64,000 bases of DNA from Rapana venosa (Eukaryota > Mollusca > Gastropoda > Neogastropoda > Muricidae), in contig CM054140.1 in NCBI GenBank assembly GCA_028751875.1, positions 28,329,730 to 28,393,729 on the forward strand, given 5' to 3'. The stretch's first letter is position 1. Each line of letters starts with the position of its first letter. Positions 1-9,203 of this stretch are shown here, one piece after another. The translations under genes and the position numbers were made by a program. The notes beneath the pieces were generated by a model. That model saw nothing but the letters and a program-made list of their open reading frames with translations. It had not been told where the DNA came from and made no database searches.

Positions 1-213
1 AGAATCAGAGAATTATCACTACACTGCCTAATGCAGTTAAGTAAAAAGAGTCTCCAGCAGAATAGTATGATTGTTTTCTGTAGCCTGTAAATTCATCTCA
101 AACTGGCTGAGAAGTTTCTGAGGGGGGTCAGCAGCTTGTAAAAATGACCACAAGATTCTAATGAAGACTTTTTTTTTCAGTTTTCATAAAGCAGAATTAC
201 ATCATGTTTGGAA
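1..213. other. Unassigned non-coding sequence
   Basis: AT-rich sequence with no ORF of interest, no splice-flanked coding segment and no recognised repeat. It lies directly before a SINE and probably belongs to an intron of the gene whose last exon is at 1042. Confidence 0.4.
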
Positions 214-660
214 GGGGGTGTTGGATAACCCAGTGGTTAGAATGTTGTGCTTGTAATTTAACAGCCCAGGGTCAAGCCCAGGTTTGAGTCTCCACTGACA
301 AGCCTGTATAAGGAGAATTTTCCCCTGGAGCATCAGTACAAACTCCATTCCATCAAAAGTCCTATGGATTAGACTATGAATGTGTGCCTATGCACGCAGA
401 ACATCTTGCATATATAAAAACCTGTTCTGCCTTTCACAAGAGCAGGCCATTCATTCTAGTAAGAAATGATGATTATAAGTGTATATTAAAAAAACACTTG
501 CGTGCTGGTGTCATGTTTAGACATCATCCCCCAATTCGGAATGTGGTTACCTAGATGGTGGATAAAACTGCCATCATATGAATTGCAAAACTCTCACCAT
601 TGGTGAATCTCAGTGCTCTAGCCAAGGAATGAAGACAACAACAAGAAAATAAGAAAAACA
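214..660 (+). mobile_element. tRNA-head SINE, family A, forward orientation
   Basis: The left end has an RNA polymerase III-like head: an A-box-like segment with CCCAGTGGTTAG, then a B-box-like GGTTTGAGTC. The body contains the motifs GCACGCAGAACATCTTGC and CCTGTTCTGCCTTTCACAAG. The right end carries CTCACCATTGGTGAATCTC and an AACAACAAGAAAA tail. The same order of blocks recurs, reversed, at 18655-19055, 28890-29290, 43605-44445 and 51840-52232, so this is a dispersed family of about 400 bp. This is a copy in the presumed intron of an unknown gene. Family name not assigned. Confidence 0.75.
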
Positions 661-1041
661 TATATTTGTAATTGGTTGCCGTTGATTACTTCACTGATAA
701 TGTGATATGTTAATTTTTGTTGTTGTGCTTCCGTCCAAGGCTATGAACTTTTTGTTTTAATGTACTTACATATGTATGTATGTATGTATACGGTGTGAAT
801 TTATACATTACTATTTAGTCATTGATTATTGTTATTACTTTATGATTATCAAATTGCTCACTCACTTACACACGCACAACGCGCGCACGCATGCAATGTT
901 CACTCACTCTTTCTCTTACTCAGTCTGTTACTATTTCATCCTTTTGACAGGTGGATCAAAACATAGCAAAGAATATTGTTGATGCATAGCAGAAAGAGGT
1001 ACTAGTGTGTATACATGTGTATATTTTCCTATGCTGTGCAG
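661..1041 (+). other. Probable intron end before terminal exon
   Basis: Non-coding, AT-rich, with a short ATGT tandem (772-786) and an alternating-purine stretch near 875-895. It ends in a consensus 3' splice site: a T-rich segment followed by GCAG at 1038-1041. Confidence 0.5.
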
Positions 1042-1155
1042 GTGGAGGTGGATTACACAGAGGGACAGTTCTCCATCAGCAACTACCCCCTGTCTGCAGC
1101 TCTCACCTGCACCAAGCTGTGTGACGCTGCAGAGGCTGTGTGGGGCATTCAGTAG
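1042..1155 (+). CDS. Terminal coding exon of an unrecognised gene
   Basis: Directly after a splice acceptor (AG at 1040-1041) a frame stays open for 37 codons and ends in TAG at 1153-1155. The peptide begins VEVDYTEGQFSISNYPL and ends CDAAEAVWGIQ. Codon use is GC-rich at third positions (CTG, CAC, ACC), unlike the AT-rich surroundings and like the GALE exons downstream, which supports real coding. I do not recognise the family. It cannot be the end of GALE, because the GALE C-terminus is at 9204-9270. Upstream exons lie outside the window or within 1-1041, where I see none. Confidence 0.6.
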   Translation: MEVDYTEGQFSISNYPLSAALTCTKLCDAAEAVWGIQ

Positions 1156-2280
1156 CTGACTTCCTTTTATCCTGTTCGGGTGTTTGTTCACTTTTTATGA
1201 CATTGATATATGGAATCTGTCTTCAGATGTGTGTTTCTACGGTGTCAGTTTGAGATCTGTCTTCAAATGCGAGATTTTGTAGCATTGATAATTATGAAGT
1301 TTTGTGTTTGGATGCATTTTTCAGTGGCATACACTTGAAATCAGAGAATATGGTGATCTTCCAACTGCTTGTGTGAAATGTTATGGGATACTTTTTTTTC
1401 ATCCATAGCAATCTTACTCCAGATGAGTCTGGAAGGTCTTGCAAAATGTCTGGTTATAGACTGAGTGAGTTCAGTGTCAGGCCAAGTCGAAGTACATCTA
1501 ACAGAGAATAACAGGCACACAAAACAATAAGGCAAGATAATGGACTGACACATGAATAAGCTATTGATCAATATTTTTCTTAGTCTTACAATACAGACTT
1601 GAATGAAGACTAATTCAGTACGCCACTATATACACATAAAAAGCATGTGGTGTTGATATCTTTAAGAAGCTGTTTATGCTTTTATAAGATACTGAAGCAG
1701 TATGGAATGGTTTCACTCATTCTTATGTGTGGATACTGAAGCAGTGCAAAATGTTTTCACTCATACTAATATGTGTGTGAGTTTGTATGCGTGTGTTTGT
1801 GTGTACGTGTGTGTGTGCTTGTGTGTGTATGTGTGAAATAATGTATGATTGCTTGTGACTTGGTTGCATCTGAAATAAATCTTTTGAAACTGTATTTTGT
1901 TGCAGCTTGTGCCATTCGTTTTGTTTTTGCTGCTTTTACTGTGTGCGATTCAGTTTGACTCTAATTTTTTAAAGATAAACCTGTTCAGAATATAACTGGA
2001 AGTGTGCATGCATATTAACATCTGAGGAACGTTGAAAAGCTAAATAATCAGAAGGACAAGCTTCTGTCTGAGAAAAATAAGTATGAACAGACATTTGAGA
2101 GTTCTAATTCTTTTAGAATGAGAATCTGTTGCTGTTTTCCCCCTAAGAATAGGTGTAAGCTTTAAAAAAAAAATGTATGTACATGAAAGATTTTCAAAGA
2201 TGTCAACTGGATGTGTTTTTGGCATTTTTCATCATGTATTTCCCAGCATGATATAAAACAAAGCTGCAAACTCTACCATC
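1156..2280 (+). other. Probable 3' UTR and intergenic sequence
   Basis: AT-rich, non-coding. It holds a (GT)-rich stretch at about 1778-1835 and a candidate poly(A) signal at 1874. A short repeat of the form GATACTGAAGCAGT appears twice near 1689 and 1733. Nothing else is recognised. Confidence 0.45.
1874..1879 (+). terminator. Candidate polyadenylation signal AATAAA
   Basis: A canonical AATAAA about 720 bp after the stop codon of the terminal exon at 1155, followed within 30 bases by GT/T-rich sequence. It is the best poly(A) signal seen before the assembly gap. Transcript data would be needed to confirm it. Confidence 0.4.
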
Positions 2281-2400
2281 CGTGGTGATGCAGTAGTTAA
2301 CGCTTTAGATTTCTGGCTTGAATGTTATGGGTTTGAACCCCACCAGAGGCAAAGGATTCTTTGTGAGAGAGGGAGGACTCTAACCAGAGTGAGTTTGTTG
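2281..2400 (+). mobile_element. tRNA-like SINE head fragment
   Basis: A-box-like GATGCAGTAGTTAACGC and a B-box-like GGGTTTGAACCC are spaced as in a tRNA-derived SINE head, followed by AGAGGCAAAGG. The head resembles family A but the body is not clearly continuous with it, so this is a truncated or divergent copy. Confidence 0.55.
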
Positions 2401-2687
2401 TGAACTTAATGGGAAGACTGAGACCACAGTCAGAATATTTATGTCATACCCTTTCCAGGTGTGATTTTAAGTGTCTCTCAAATTATTTGACCAGTGACCT
2501 GTTCTGCAGGTGTCTGTGTCTCTCAGGCCTGGTTGAGGCCAGCATATTTTATAACCGGAAGCCAAGAGTAAAGCATTGTCAAGTTGCCTTACTAAAAGAT
2601 GCTTTTCCCCATTGTCAGCGATCATGATGTAAAAATAAATTTGTCTGAATCATAGTGACCCAATTAGTTTTCTCGCTTCTGTCCATA
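2401..2687. other. Unassigned sequence up to the assembly gap
   Basis: No coding exon or known repeat recognised. The short open frames here are not flanked by splice signals. Confidence 0.4.
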
Positions 2688-3187
2688 NNNNNNNNNNNNN
2701 NNNNNNNNNNNNNNNNNNNNNNNNNNNNNNNNNNNNNNNNNNNNNNNNNNNNNNNNNNNNNNNNNNNNNNNNNNNNNNNNNNNNNNNNNNNNNNNNNNNN
2801 NNNNNNNNNNNNNNNNNNNNNNNNNNNNNNNNNNNNNNNNNNNNNNNNNNNNNNNNNNNNNNNNNNNNNNNNNNNNNNNNNNNNNNNNNNNNNNNNNNNN
2901 NNNNNNNNNNNNNNNNNNNNNNNNNNNNNNNNNNNNNNNNNNNNNNNNNNNNNNNNNNNNNNNNNNNNNNNNNNNNNNNNNNNNNNNNNNNNNNNNNNNN
3001 NNNNNNNNNNNNNNNNNNNNNNNNNNNNNNNNNNNNNNNNNNNNNNNNNNNNNNNNNNNNNNNNNNNNNNNNNNNNNNNNNNNNNNNNNNNNNNNNNNNN
3101 NNNNNNNNNNNNNNNNNNNNNNNNNNNNNNNNNNNNNNNNNNNNNNNNNNNNNNNNNNNNNNNNNNNNNNNNNNNNNNNNNNNNNNN
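2688..3187. other. Assembly gap, exactly 500 N
   Basis: A run of exactly 500 N, the same length as the second gap at 54986-55485, so a fixed-size scaffold placeholder rather than a measured distance. The missing 5' half of GALE should lie on this side. Open frames reported across the N run are meaningless. Confidence 0.98.
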
Positions 3188-3560
3188 CAACACCAAACTG
3201 AAGCAACCAGCTGTGTTTGTGTCTACGCTCCTGTACGGTTCTGAGTGCTGGAGGATGACGGAAGTGGATCTTACCAAACTCGACCCTTTTCACACCATAT
3301 GCCTGCGAAGAATTCTCCGATCTTTTGGCCAGAGAAGATCTCCAAGAAAGACCTACTACGGAGATGCGGGCAAGAAGACATGGGAACCATCATCACAGAC
3401 GACGGTGAAGTGGATTGGGCACATCCTCCGAAGAACCCACAGTCAATCGCAAGAACAGCATTGCACTGGACCCCAAAGGGAAAGGGAGAAAGAAAGGAAA
3501 ACAAAAGCAACGTGGAGAAGAACTGAGAAAGTGAGATGAAGGCCATGCAGCACTCTTGGG
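3188..3560 (+). mobile_element. 3' fragment of a non-LTR retrotransposon
   Basis: Starts at the gap edge. The translated frame contains TLLYGSECWRMT, then CLRRILRSF, and in neighbouring frames VDWIGHIL-like and ALHWTPKGKG-like motifs. This is the characteristic end of a LINE reverse transcriptase polyprotein (a Y-G-S-E-x-W motif, then W-x-G-H-x-x-R, then a basic GKR/RGRP-type tail). Frame changes within 3300-3530 show it is decayed. It is truncated on the left by the gap. Confidence 0.75.
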
Positions 3561-3689
3561 ATCAGTGACTATTGCCCAAATACAGAGTGAACGCTTGTTG
3601 CTGCCCTACACACCGTGGTGTAATGGCAAGGGAGTGATGAGATGTTTGTTGGCAGCGTGTTAGTAAACTGGCTGGGAGGGCAAGGGCTA

Positions 3690-4125
3690 TGTTTGATAAG
3701 TGTGTGTGGTGAATGGTGCTTTGTGTGGGTATGTGTGTTGTGTATGTGTGCATTTGTGTATGGTGTGTGTAGTGGGCGTTGTGGGCGTGGTTATTGCGTG
3801 TTGTGTGTGGAAAGTGTGTGTGTGTATGTGTGTCATTTGTTGTGTTGTGTGTGTGTGCGTGTGTGTGCGGGGTGTATGTGTGCGTGTGTGTTGCGTGTGT
3901 GTGTGTGTGTAGTGTGCGGTGTGTGTGTGTATGTGTGCGTGGGGGTTTTGTGGGGCGTGTGAAAGTGTGCGCGTGTGTGTGCGGTGTGTGTGCGTGGTGT
4001 GCGTGTGGTGTGCTTGTGTGTGTGTGCGTGGTGTGTGTGCGTGCGTGCGTATGTGTGTGTGCGTGTGTGTGTGTGTGTGTGCGTGCGCGCGCGTGCGTGT
4101 GGGCGCGTGGGTGTGATATCTACAC
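3690..4125 (+). repeat. (TG)n-rich degenerate microsatellite
   Basis: About 435 bp of TG repeats interrupted by TGCG, TGGT and TGTA variants. It ends about 50 bp before the GALE acceptor at 4175. Long Cys/Val-rich and His/Thr-rich frames on both strands here are repeat artefacts. Confidence 0.9.
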
Positions 4126-4175
4126 CATACGATACACCAGCTTGACTTTTTCTCTCTCTGGTTTCTCTCCTGCAG

Positions 4176-4356
4176 AAATGGAACATGATTTTCCTGCGCT
4201 ACTTCAACCCTGTGGGAGCCCACGAGTCTGGCATTGTGGGGGAGGACCCCATGGGGGTGCCCTACAACATCATGCCCTTCGTGGCCCAGGTGGCTGTGGG
4301 CCGCAGGAAGGAGGTGGAGGTGTTCGGCAACGACTTCGACACCCCTGATGGCACAG
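4176..4356 (+). CDS. GALE: UDP-glucose 4-epimerase, first exon visible (NAD-dependent SDR fold, middle part)
   Basis: GALE interconverts UDP-galactose and UDP-glucose in the cytosolic Leloir pathway, using tightly bound NAD; animal forms also act on UDP-GlcNAc/GalNAc. The exon follows TCTCCTGCAG and ends before a GT donor in phase 1. It reads [19 protein letters not shown], then [21 protein letters not shown] and [12 protein letters not shown], colinear with about residues 180-240 of animal GALE. The Asn of RYFNP and the Asn of YNIMP correspond to substrate-binding asparagines of the family. The exons for the N-terminal Rossmann part (GxxGxxG and the YxxxK catalytic pair) are absent from the window. 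GC-rich codon use stands out against the flanks. Confidence 0.96.
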
Positions 4357-4439
4357 GTCAGAGACACAGACACACACAGTGTGTCAGTTATCCCTCTTAC
4401 TAACTCAGCCTTCTCTTCTTCTCGTGTTCGCTTTTTACA

Positions 4440-4850
4440 CCGTCAGGTGTGTTTGGGAGAAAGTGGCAAGTCCTTTCCAGCTCCTCTCTCGTGGGCTGTA
4501 TAGCTTAGTTTGCAGGGTTATTATCTCCGTCGGCCACACAATCTTCCTCAGGTCGCTGAAGAGTGTGCATCTTTTAAAGGATGTACTCGCCAGTTTGGTT
4601 TTCTTTGCCACAGGCACACAGGGGAGAGGGAAGGAGTTTCAGCTTTGTGGACATGTGGGGATTTAGCCTGTTGTGCCCAGTGCAGAGAATGATGACTTGT
4701 TCTTCTATTTTGAGATGGTGGTCCTCGTCCTTCTCAACTGTGGGTCGGGCCATTGATTTGATGATTGTCTTCTTTTCGTGGAAGGTGAGGCTGCTTTCGC
4801 AGTCTAGCTCAGCTGATGACAAGGCTGTTAACTGATTATTCCTCTCTCAC
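4440..4850 (-). mobile_element. Decayed LINE C-terminal fragment in a GALE intron
   Basis: Read on the minus strand, one frame gives GHNRLNPHMSTKLKLLPSPL followed by CACGKENQTGEYIL, and a shifted frame continues RCTLFSDLRKIVWPTE. This CxCG...QT.E.IL pattern after GHxRL is typical of the end of non-LTR polyproteins with a zinc-knuckle-like C-terminus. At least one frameshift near 4610 makes it a relic. It is antisense to GALE. Confidence 0.65.
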
Positions 4851-5457
4851 TGTCTCGCCACAGTTCCTAGGCTAGTAATAAGCGTGTTGGCAAAAATGGG
4901 CAGTCATAATCAATGAAAAACTGTTAGAAACATAATTCCCCAAGAAGTAGGAAGCAATGTCATGTGCAGTGACTTGTTTCTTTTCGCATCACCCAGTTAG
5001 GCTCACCCTGTCCAAACCCCAGCAAACACAGGGTGGTGCCCTGAAGTGTTCACGGCAGTGTCTCAGAATAGCATACATCCAAGTGTTTGCAAGGAGCAGC
5101 TACGGTCACTCTGTCAAACTATGTTTACAAAATAATTAAAATATACACACTAACCCCATCCCCCCAAAAAGAAAAAAACAAAAAAAGAGAAGTTAATTCT
5201 GATTGTTTATGAAAGCATAAGAGCATTTTCAGGGAAGGCATTTAAAACTAGCAAGGCTATTGTTTTCGTCAGGAGTTTATCACTTTACAGGCTGTGTTTT
5301 GCATGCAGATATTATTATATTCCAACTTTATAAAAAAAAAAAAAGGCACAAAAACCATAGCCGTTGAAATGTAGCAGCAAGTCAGGGTTTACTGTGGTTG
5401 GTGGCCTGGTTGAGGCTGCACATGGATAGGTCCCTGTGGCTTAGTTACTGGTACTGG
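4851..5457 (+). other. GALE intron, no feature recognised
   Basis: Non-coding intron sequence between the first two visible GALE exons, with an A-rich stretch near 5160-5190. No exon or repeat family recognised. Confidence 0.5.
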
Positions 5458-5752
5458 GGACGGGATAGCTCAGTGGTCGGAGCACTCGCTTCTCCCCAGC
5501 CAAGTTAAGCAGCGTCGAGCGTGGTTACCAGTTGGATGGGTGACCGTTTGCGTGCCTTGGCTTCAGTACAGTTCCCCCAGTTCACCCAGCTGTAAATGGG
5601 TACCTGCCCTCTTTAGGGTCAGGGAAGGTAAAGCAGCGAGGGAGAGGAGATGGGCGCCGCCCTCAATATGCTGGCCCTAGAGAAGTGAGGTCTCTGACGC
5701 CTCGCTCCCCTACGACCTTATAGGTTATGGAACACCTTTACCTTTTCCCCTT
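5458..5752 (+). mobile_element. SINE with tRNA-like and 5S-rRNA-like head modules
   Basis: The left end reads GGGATAGCTCAGTGGTCGG, a strong tRNA-like A-box region. It runs straight into CAAGTTAAGCAGCGTCGAGC and GTTGGATGGGTGACCG, which match the internal control region (boxes A to C) of animal 5S rRNA genes. A body follows with CAGCTGTAAATGGGTACCTG and GAGAGGAGATGGGCGCCGCC, and a 3' end with CTACGACCTTATAGGTTATG and a short T/C-rich tail. It is an intronic SINE insertion in GALE, same strand. Two promoter types in one head suggests a composite origin. It is not a functional tRNA or 5S gene. Confidence 0.75.
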
Positions 5753-6063
5753 TTTTTACTGGGGAGAAGACAGCACGGTGGCTGGGAATGGTGTATTCCC
5801 GACACCAGATGAGAATAGCAGCACTGGGGTGTTACTAAAAAGAGGCAGCCGAAACGAAACCCAAAAGCCATATTGGAAACTACATTGAATATTATACGGT
5901 TGGTCTACGGACATTAAGTAGAACTTACTGGAATGTATCCATTTAGTCTGAATAAGGTCAATGGAATGGAATGCCTGTAGAGAAATACGATGTGTAGATT
6001 GCCCAAAATAATAAAAATTGGCCATGTTTGTTTCACTATGGTTTTTTGGTCTGTGGCTAACAG
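5753..6063 (+). other. GALE intron end
   Basis: Unassigned intron sequence ending in a CTAACAG acceptor at 6057-6063. A minus-strand 89-codon frame here has no coding features. Confidence 0.5.
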
Positions 6064-6149
6064 GAGTCCGTGACTATGTCCACGTGGTTGACCTTGCTAA
6101 AGGTCACCTGGCGGCCATGAAGAAGATCGATGAGAAGAGCGCTGAACAG
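6064..6149 (+). CDS. GALE: GALE exon, [15 protein letters not shown] segment
   Basis: Begins in phase with the previous exon (split Gly codon) and encodes [20 protein letters not shown] followed by IDEKSAEQ. It ends exactly on a codon before GTAGGT. The Arg of GVRDY corresponds to the conserved substrate-phosphate-contacting arginine of GalE enzymes, and the motif is almost invariant in the family. Length 86 bp. Confidence 0.96.
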
Positions 6150-6639
6150 GTAGGTTGGGTTGAAGGATAAATCACCAGTGTACTTTTCTTCTCCAATGTT
6201 CCCAGTAATGTACCTTATGCACTTAGTTGTCTCCCATATAGTTTTGACAAGTGATAGGCTAATGTGTGCATGTGCGTGTGCGCCTGACCCGCTATTCTCT
6301 TGCCACTTATTCCTATCTCTGCACCCTCAGATGATCACGGGGAGCTTGTCAATGTTAGGCTGTTGTGGGGCCACTCACCAGAGGGGCCATGCACTGTTAC
6401 TGGGTCACTCTGGTGGTGTTCATGGGTTCCTGTTCCGAGCTGACCTATACAGGACACCACCTACTGAGCCCCCTGCTGACAATAATAGCTTAGTCGAGGA
6501 GCCAGACTAGAGTGAGAGATCCTCCATGTGGGACGAAGATCGCCACATCGTCCGTCCTACGACCTTCTCCCTTGAGCCTCCGACCCCTCAGGCCTTAATG
6601 CCAACTCACCACATACGTGGAAGTGTGTGTGTGTGTGTG

Positions 6640-6673
<34 letters not shown>

Positions 6674-7054
6674 ACTTGTACTTGTGCTTGTGCACGTATG
6701 CGCATGTGAACGCGTGCCTGCTTACGTGTTTTGCCTGTCTGTGGGCTGTATTTTTAGAGTAGGGTTTACAGATGCCCTTCAGTATTATACATGTTATGCC
6801 ATTAGGCCTAAAGGTTTCTCACGTAGTCCAAAAAACACATGGTTAGTACTTCACAGTCAAGTTATTCTGAGGCGCCTGTTGAATTGTCTTGATGGAACTG
6901 ATAAAGCAATGCTAATGATGATGTAGTCACCCACTCCAGAAATGACCCATCATCAAGACACGTGGTCCTAGGCCTGGCTGTCTACTGTAAGTCCTGCCAG
7001 AGTCAAGTGTTGGTTAAAAAAAAGTAGTTATTGAACAAAAAATGGACATGTTGG

Positions 7055-7126
<72 letters not shown>

Positions 7127-7423
7127 ACTCACACACACACATAGCCTGGAATGGAATCAATGGTATATATATATTTTTCTGTAACAAGCAATTCTCTCGT
7201 ATCAAAACACATACATAACAGCAGAAAATAATGGTATCACAGGTTTTGGTGAAGAAAATCGCACACTGACAAACCAAAATACAATCGCACATTGTAAAGC
7301 CATCATAAATCTAACCTGAACAAAACAATGCAGATTAACATACATTTGGACAACTGTCGTTATATCACGATGTTCAAAAGTAACTGAGGAAATGTCGCCA
7401 TGTTGTGTGGTGTGTGTGGACAG
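6150..7423 (+). other. GALE intron with two microsatellites
   Basis: Intron containing a (GT)n tract at 6622-6672 and a long (TC)n tract at 7059-7122. The block 6330-6610 is GC-richer than its flanks and may be an old repeat, but I cannot name it. No exon-like segment is seen; the next exon joins in phase. Confidence 0.6.
7059..7122 (+). repeat. (TC)n microsatellite
   Basis: Uninterrupted TC dinucleotide run of about 64 bp followed by CACTCACTCACACACACACA. Confidence 0.95.
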
Positions 7424-7507
7424 CCCAAGATCTACAACCTGGGCACGGGGAAGGGCATCTCTGTCCTGGAGATCATCAACGCCTTTGAGAAACACACAGG
7501 CCAGAAG
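7424..7507 (+). CDS. GALE: GALE exon, IYNLGTGKG segment
   Basis: Between a GGACAG acceptor and a GTCAGT donor, 28 whole codons encode PKIYNLGTGKGISVLEII then NAFEKHTGQK. This is the conserved YNLGTGxGxSVLE block of UDP-glucose 4-epimerases. Phase 0 at both ends fits the neighbouring exons. Confidence 0.96.
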
Positions 7508-8420
7508 GTCAGTCCAGACACGCCATATACTGACCCACGAGGTTTGGTCCAGCATGCTGGGAAAAGTAGAGTGGTTAGTGTCTAGTTCCTGACTTAGGGT
7601 GCAGGTTCCAATCTTCAGCTGAGATGTCTGTTGGATGGGATTCTTACCCCAGTGTTGATATTGGTACAACTCTGTCCCCCCGTACAGTTATATGGTTGAG
7701 GCTATAGCCTGAAGTCGTGTGTGAGAACGCACTCAAAACGTCTTGCTTATACGTTAAAAATCCATTCAGTGTATGTAGTAGAGTTGGCCAGGTATGACCT
7801 GAGAGATAAATGACACAAACATACCCAGCATGCAGCCTGGACAGGCATAGACTCTGCAGGACATGCTACCTGGGGGAAAATCAGGTCAGGGCTCAAGGAA
7901 GAAGTCCTGTTGGACATGTAGGGGTACGATGACAACGACATCCTTTGCCTCCAGGAGTTGAAAGATGAAACCAGTGTACTGTTCATTTCCTTCACATAGG
8001 TCATGAGATAAGAGCGAAGTGTGTGAATTGTGGCTTAATGAAAGTTTAGCATCTAAGCGTATAATTACGATTGTTTTTAAGAAGCCAGGGAGCAGATTTA
8101 AGGAATAGATTACTGAGTGAAATAAGAGCGTTGCCACAATCTTTTGTCCACATCTAGATCTTAACTGAAAAGAACTAGAGTTAAAGAATGATGGTCTATT
8201 TGTAGGTTCTTTCGTAGAAAATACTTTGATACTAAAATGCTGTCTAAATTAACTCAAAATGGTTACAAAAGTATTCTTGTACAAGATTTTCCTTGTGGAA
8301 AACAATTTGAAAGTGATTTTAAGTGTAGTCCCTAAGAGTACTGCGTCTCTTTACTTCAAGCGAGGTGCAGCCTTGTTACAGACTGTTAGTGCACTACAAC
8401 AATATTGCACACGATTATTT
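7508..8420 (+). other. GALE intron, mostly unassigned
   Basis: No exon recognised. The part around 7690-7880 shares a short motif (ACATACCCAGCATGCA) with reverse-strand sequence at about 20275-20300 and 29720-29740, so it is probably an old repeat. The rest is AT-rich intron. Confidence 0.4.
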
Positions 8421-8575
8421 CTCTGTGAACTTTTAGCATGATATTAGGCTACATACAGTCGTCTGTTTCTTTTGTGCTATAAACATACTTCAGTATTACT
8501 TCTCTGTGAACTTTTAGCATGATGTTAGGCTACATACAGTCGTCCTTTTGTGCTATAAACATACTTCAGTATACT
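8421..8575 (+). repeat. 81-bp direct tandem duplication
   Basis: The block beginning CTCTGTGAACTTTTAGCATG at 8421 is repeated from 8502 with one substitution (ATATTAGG versus ATGTTAGG) and a small deletion in the GTCGTC..TTTTGTGC part. It ends about 38 bp before the GALE exon at 8613, so it duplicates the sequence just upstream of the branch-point region. Confidence 0.9.
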
Positions 8576-8612
8576 TCATCAGACTGTATCTGCCTTTTTT
8601 CGTCCTCCTCAG

Positions 8613-8727
8613 ATTCCCTACAAGATTGTGGGTCGTCGGGAAGGCGACGTGGACACGATGATCGCTGACGCCTCCAAGGCAGGCAGGGAGCTGGGCTGGA
8701 AGACGGAGAGAGGACTGAAGGAGATGT
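8613..8727 (+). CDS. GALE: GALE exon, GRREGD and substrate-gate segment
   Basis: Encodes IPYKIVGRREGDVDTMIAD then ASKAGRELGWKTERGLKEM, ending in phase 1 before GTAAGT. GRREGD holds the conserved arginine that contacts the UDP-sugar. Aligned by eye to human (GDVAACYANPS) and E. coli (GDLPAYWADAS), the gate position is Met (human Cys307, E. coli Tyr299). Residue numbers and enzymology are from known family data, the alignment is mine. Confidence 0.95.
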
Positions 8728-9203
8728 GTAAGTGGACCAGTTACAGGGAGCATTGCAAAGGGTAGTGACGTCCTAGGGGAGGGAAAAGGGACTATCGTTC
8801 TTCAAAACGCCTTGCTGGTTTCAGAGGTGTTTGCAGAGGAAAAAGTACAGACGCTGTAACTACATGTTAGAGGGAATTACGACAGCTTGAAAAAAAATGA
8901 AGGGGAAAGTTGTCATAGGATGCAGTTAGAGGGAAAACAGGGCATCAGATAAAGAGTTCCTTCCGTCGGACAGGGAGAGAAAGGATAGCCGTCAACCGAG
9001 TAGAGTTATGCAGAGAAGAGAAGTCAAATAATTGGATCAGATAATTCTATGGAGGGGGGGGGGGGGAGAGAAAATGGAATAAAGACTTCTGTAAGAGAGG
9101 GGGGGGGGGGGGGGGCGCAGAGAATATCTGCTAGAGTCCCAGAGAATCTATTCCCAACTTGCAATTTTCACCGTTGTCTAAAATTCCTATATTCCGCTTT
9201 CAG
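8728..9203 (+). other. Last GALE intron
   Basis: Purine-rich intron with two poly-G runs at about 9054-9066 and 9100-9115. It ends in a TTTCAG acceptor at 9198-9203. The open frame crossing the acceptor from 9049 is not the GALE frame at the acceptor. Confidence 0.6.

Noticed and set aside
2615..3539. Long open frames crossing 2688-3187
   Set aside because: They consist mostly of N. Only the LINE piece to the right of the gap is real sequence.
3687..4373. His/Thr-rich and Cys/Val-rich frames of 100-228 codons, also at 22.8-23.0, 23.5-24.1, 27.2-28.3 and 28.4-28.7 kb
   Set aside because: Translations of (TG)n/(CA)n microsatellites, open in several frames on both strands, with no splice or homology support.
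4574..4822. Minus-strand gene inside a GALE intron
   Set aside because: The motif order matches a LINE C-terminus with a frameshift, not a host gene.
5495..5575. Functional 5S rRNA gene
   Set aside because: Only the internal control region is similar; the 5' part is replaced by tRNA-like sequence and a SINE body follows.
8420..8420. A further GALE exon in the 7508-8612 intron
   Set aside because: Exons at 7424 and 8613 join in phase and match contiguous family sequence, so nothing is missing between them.
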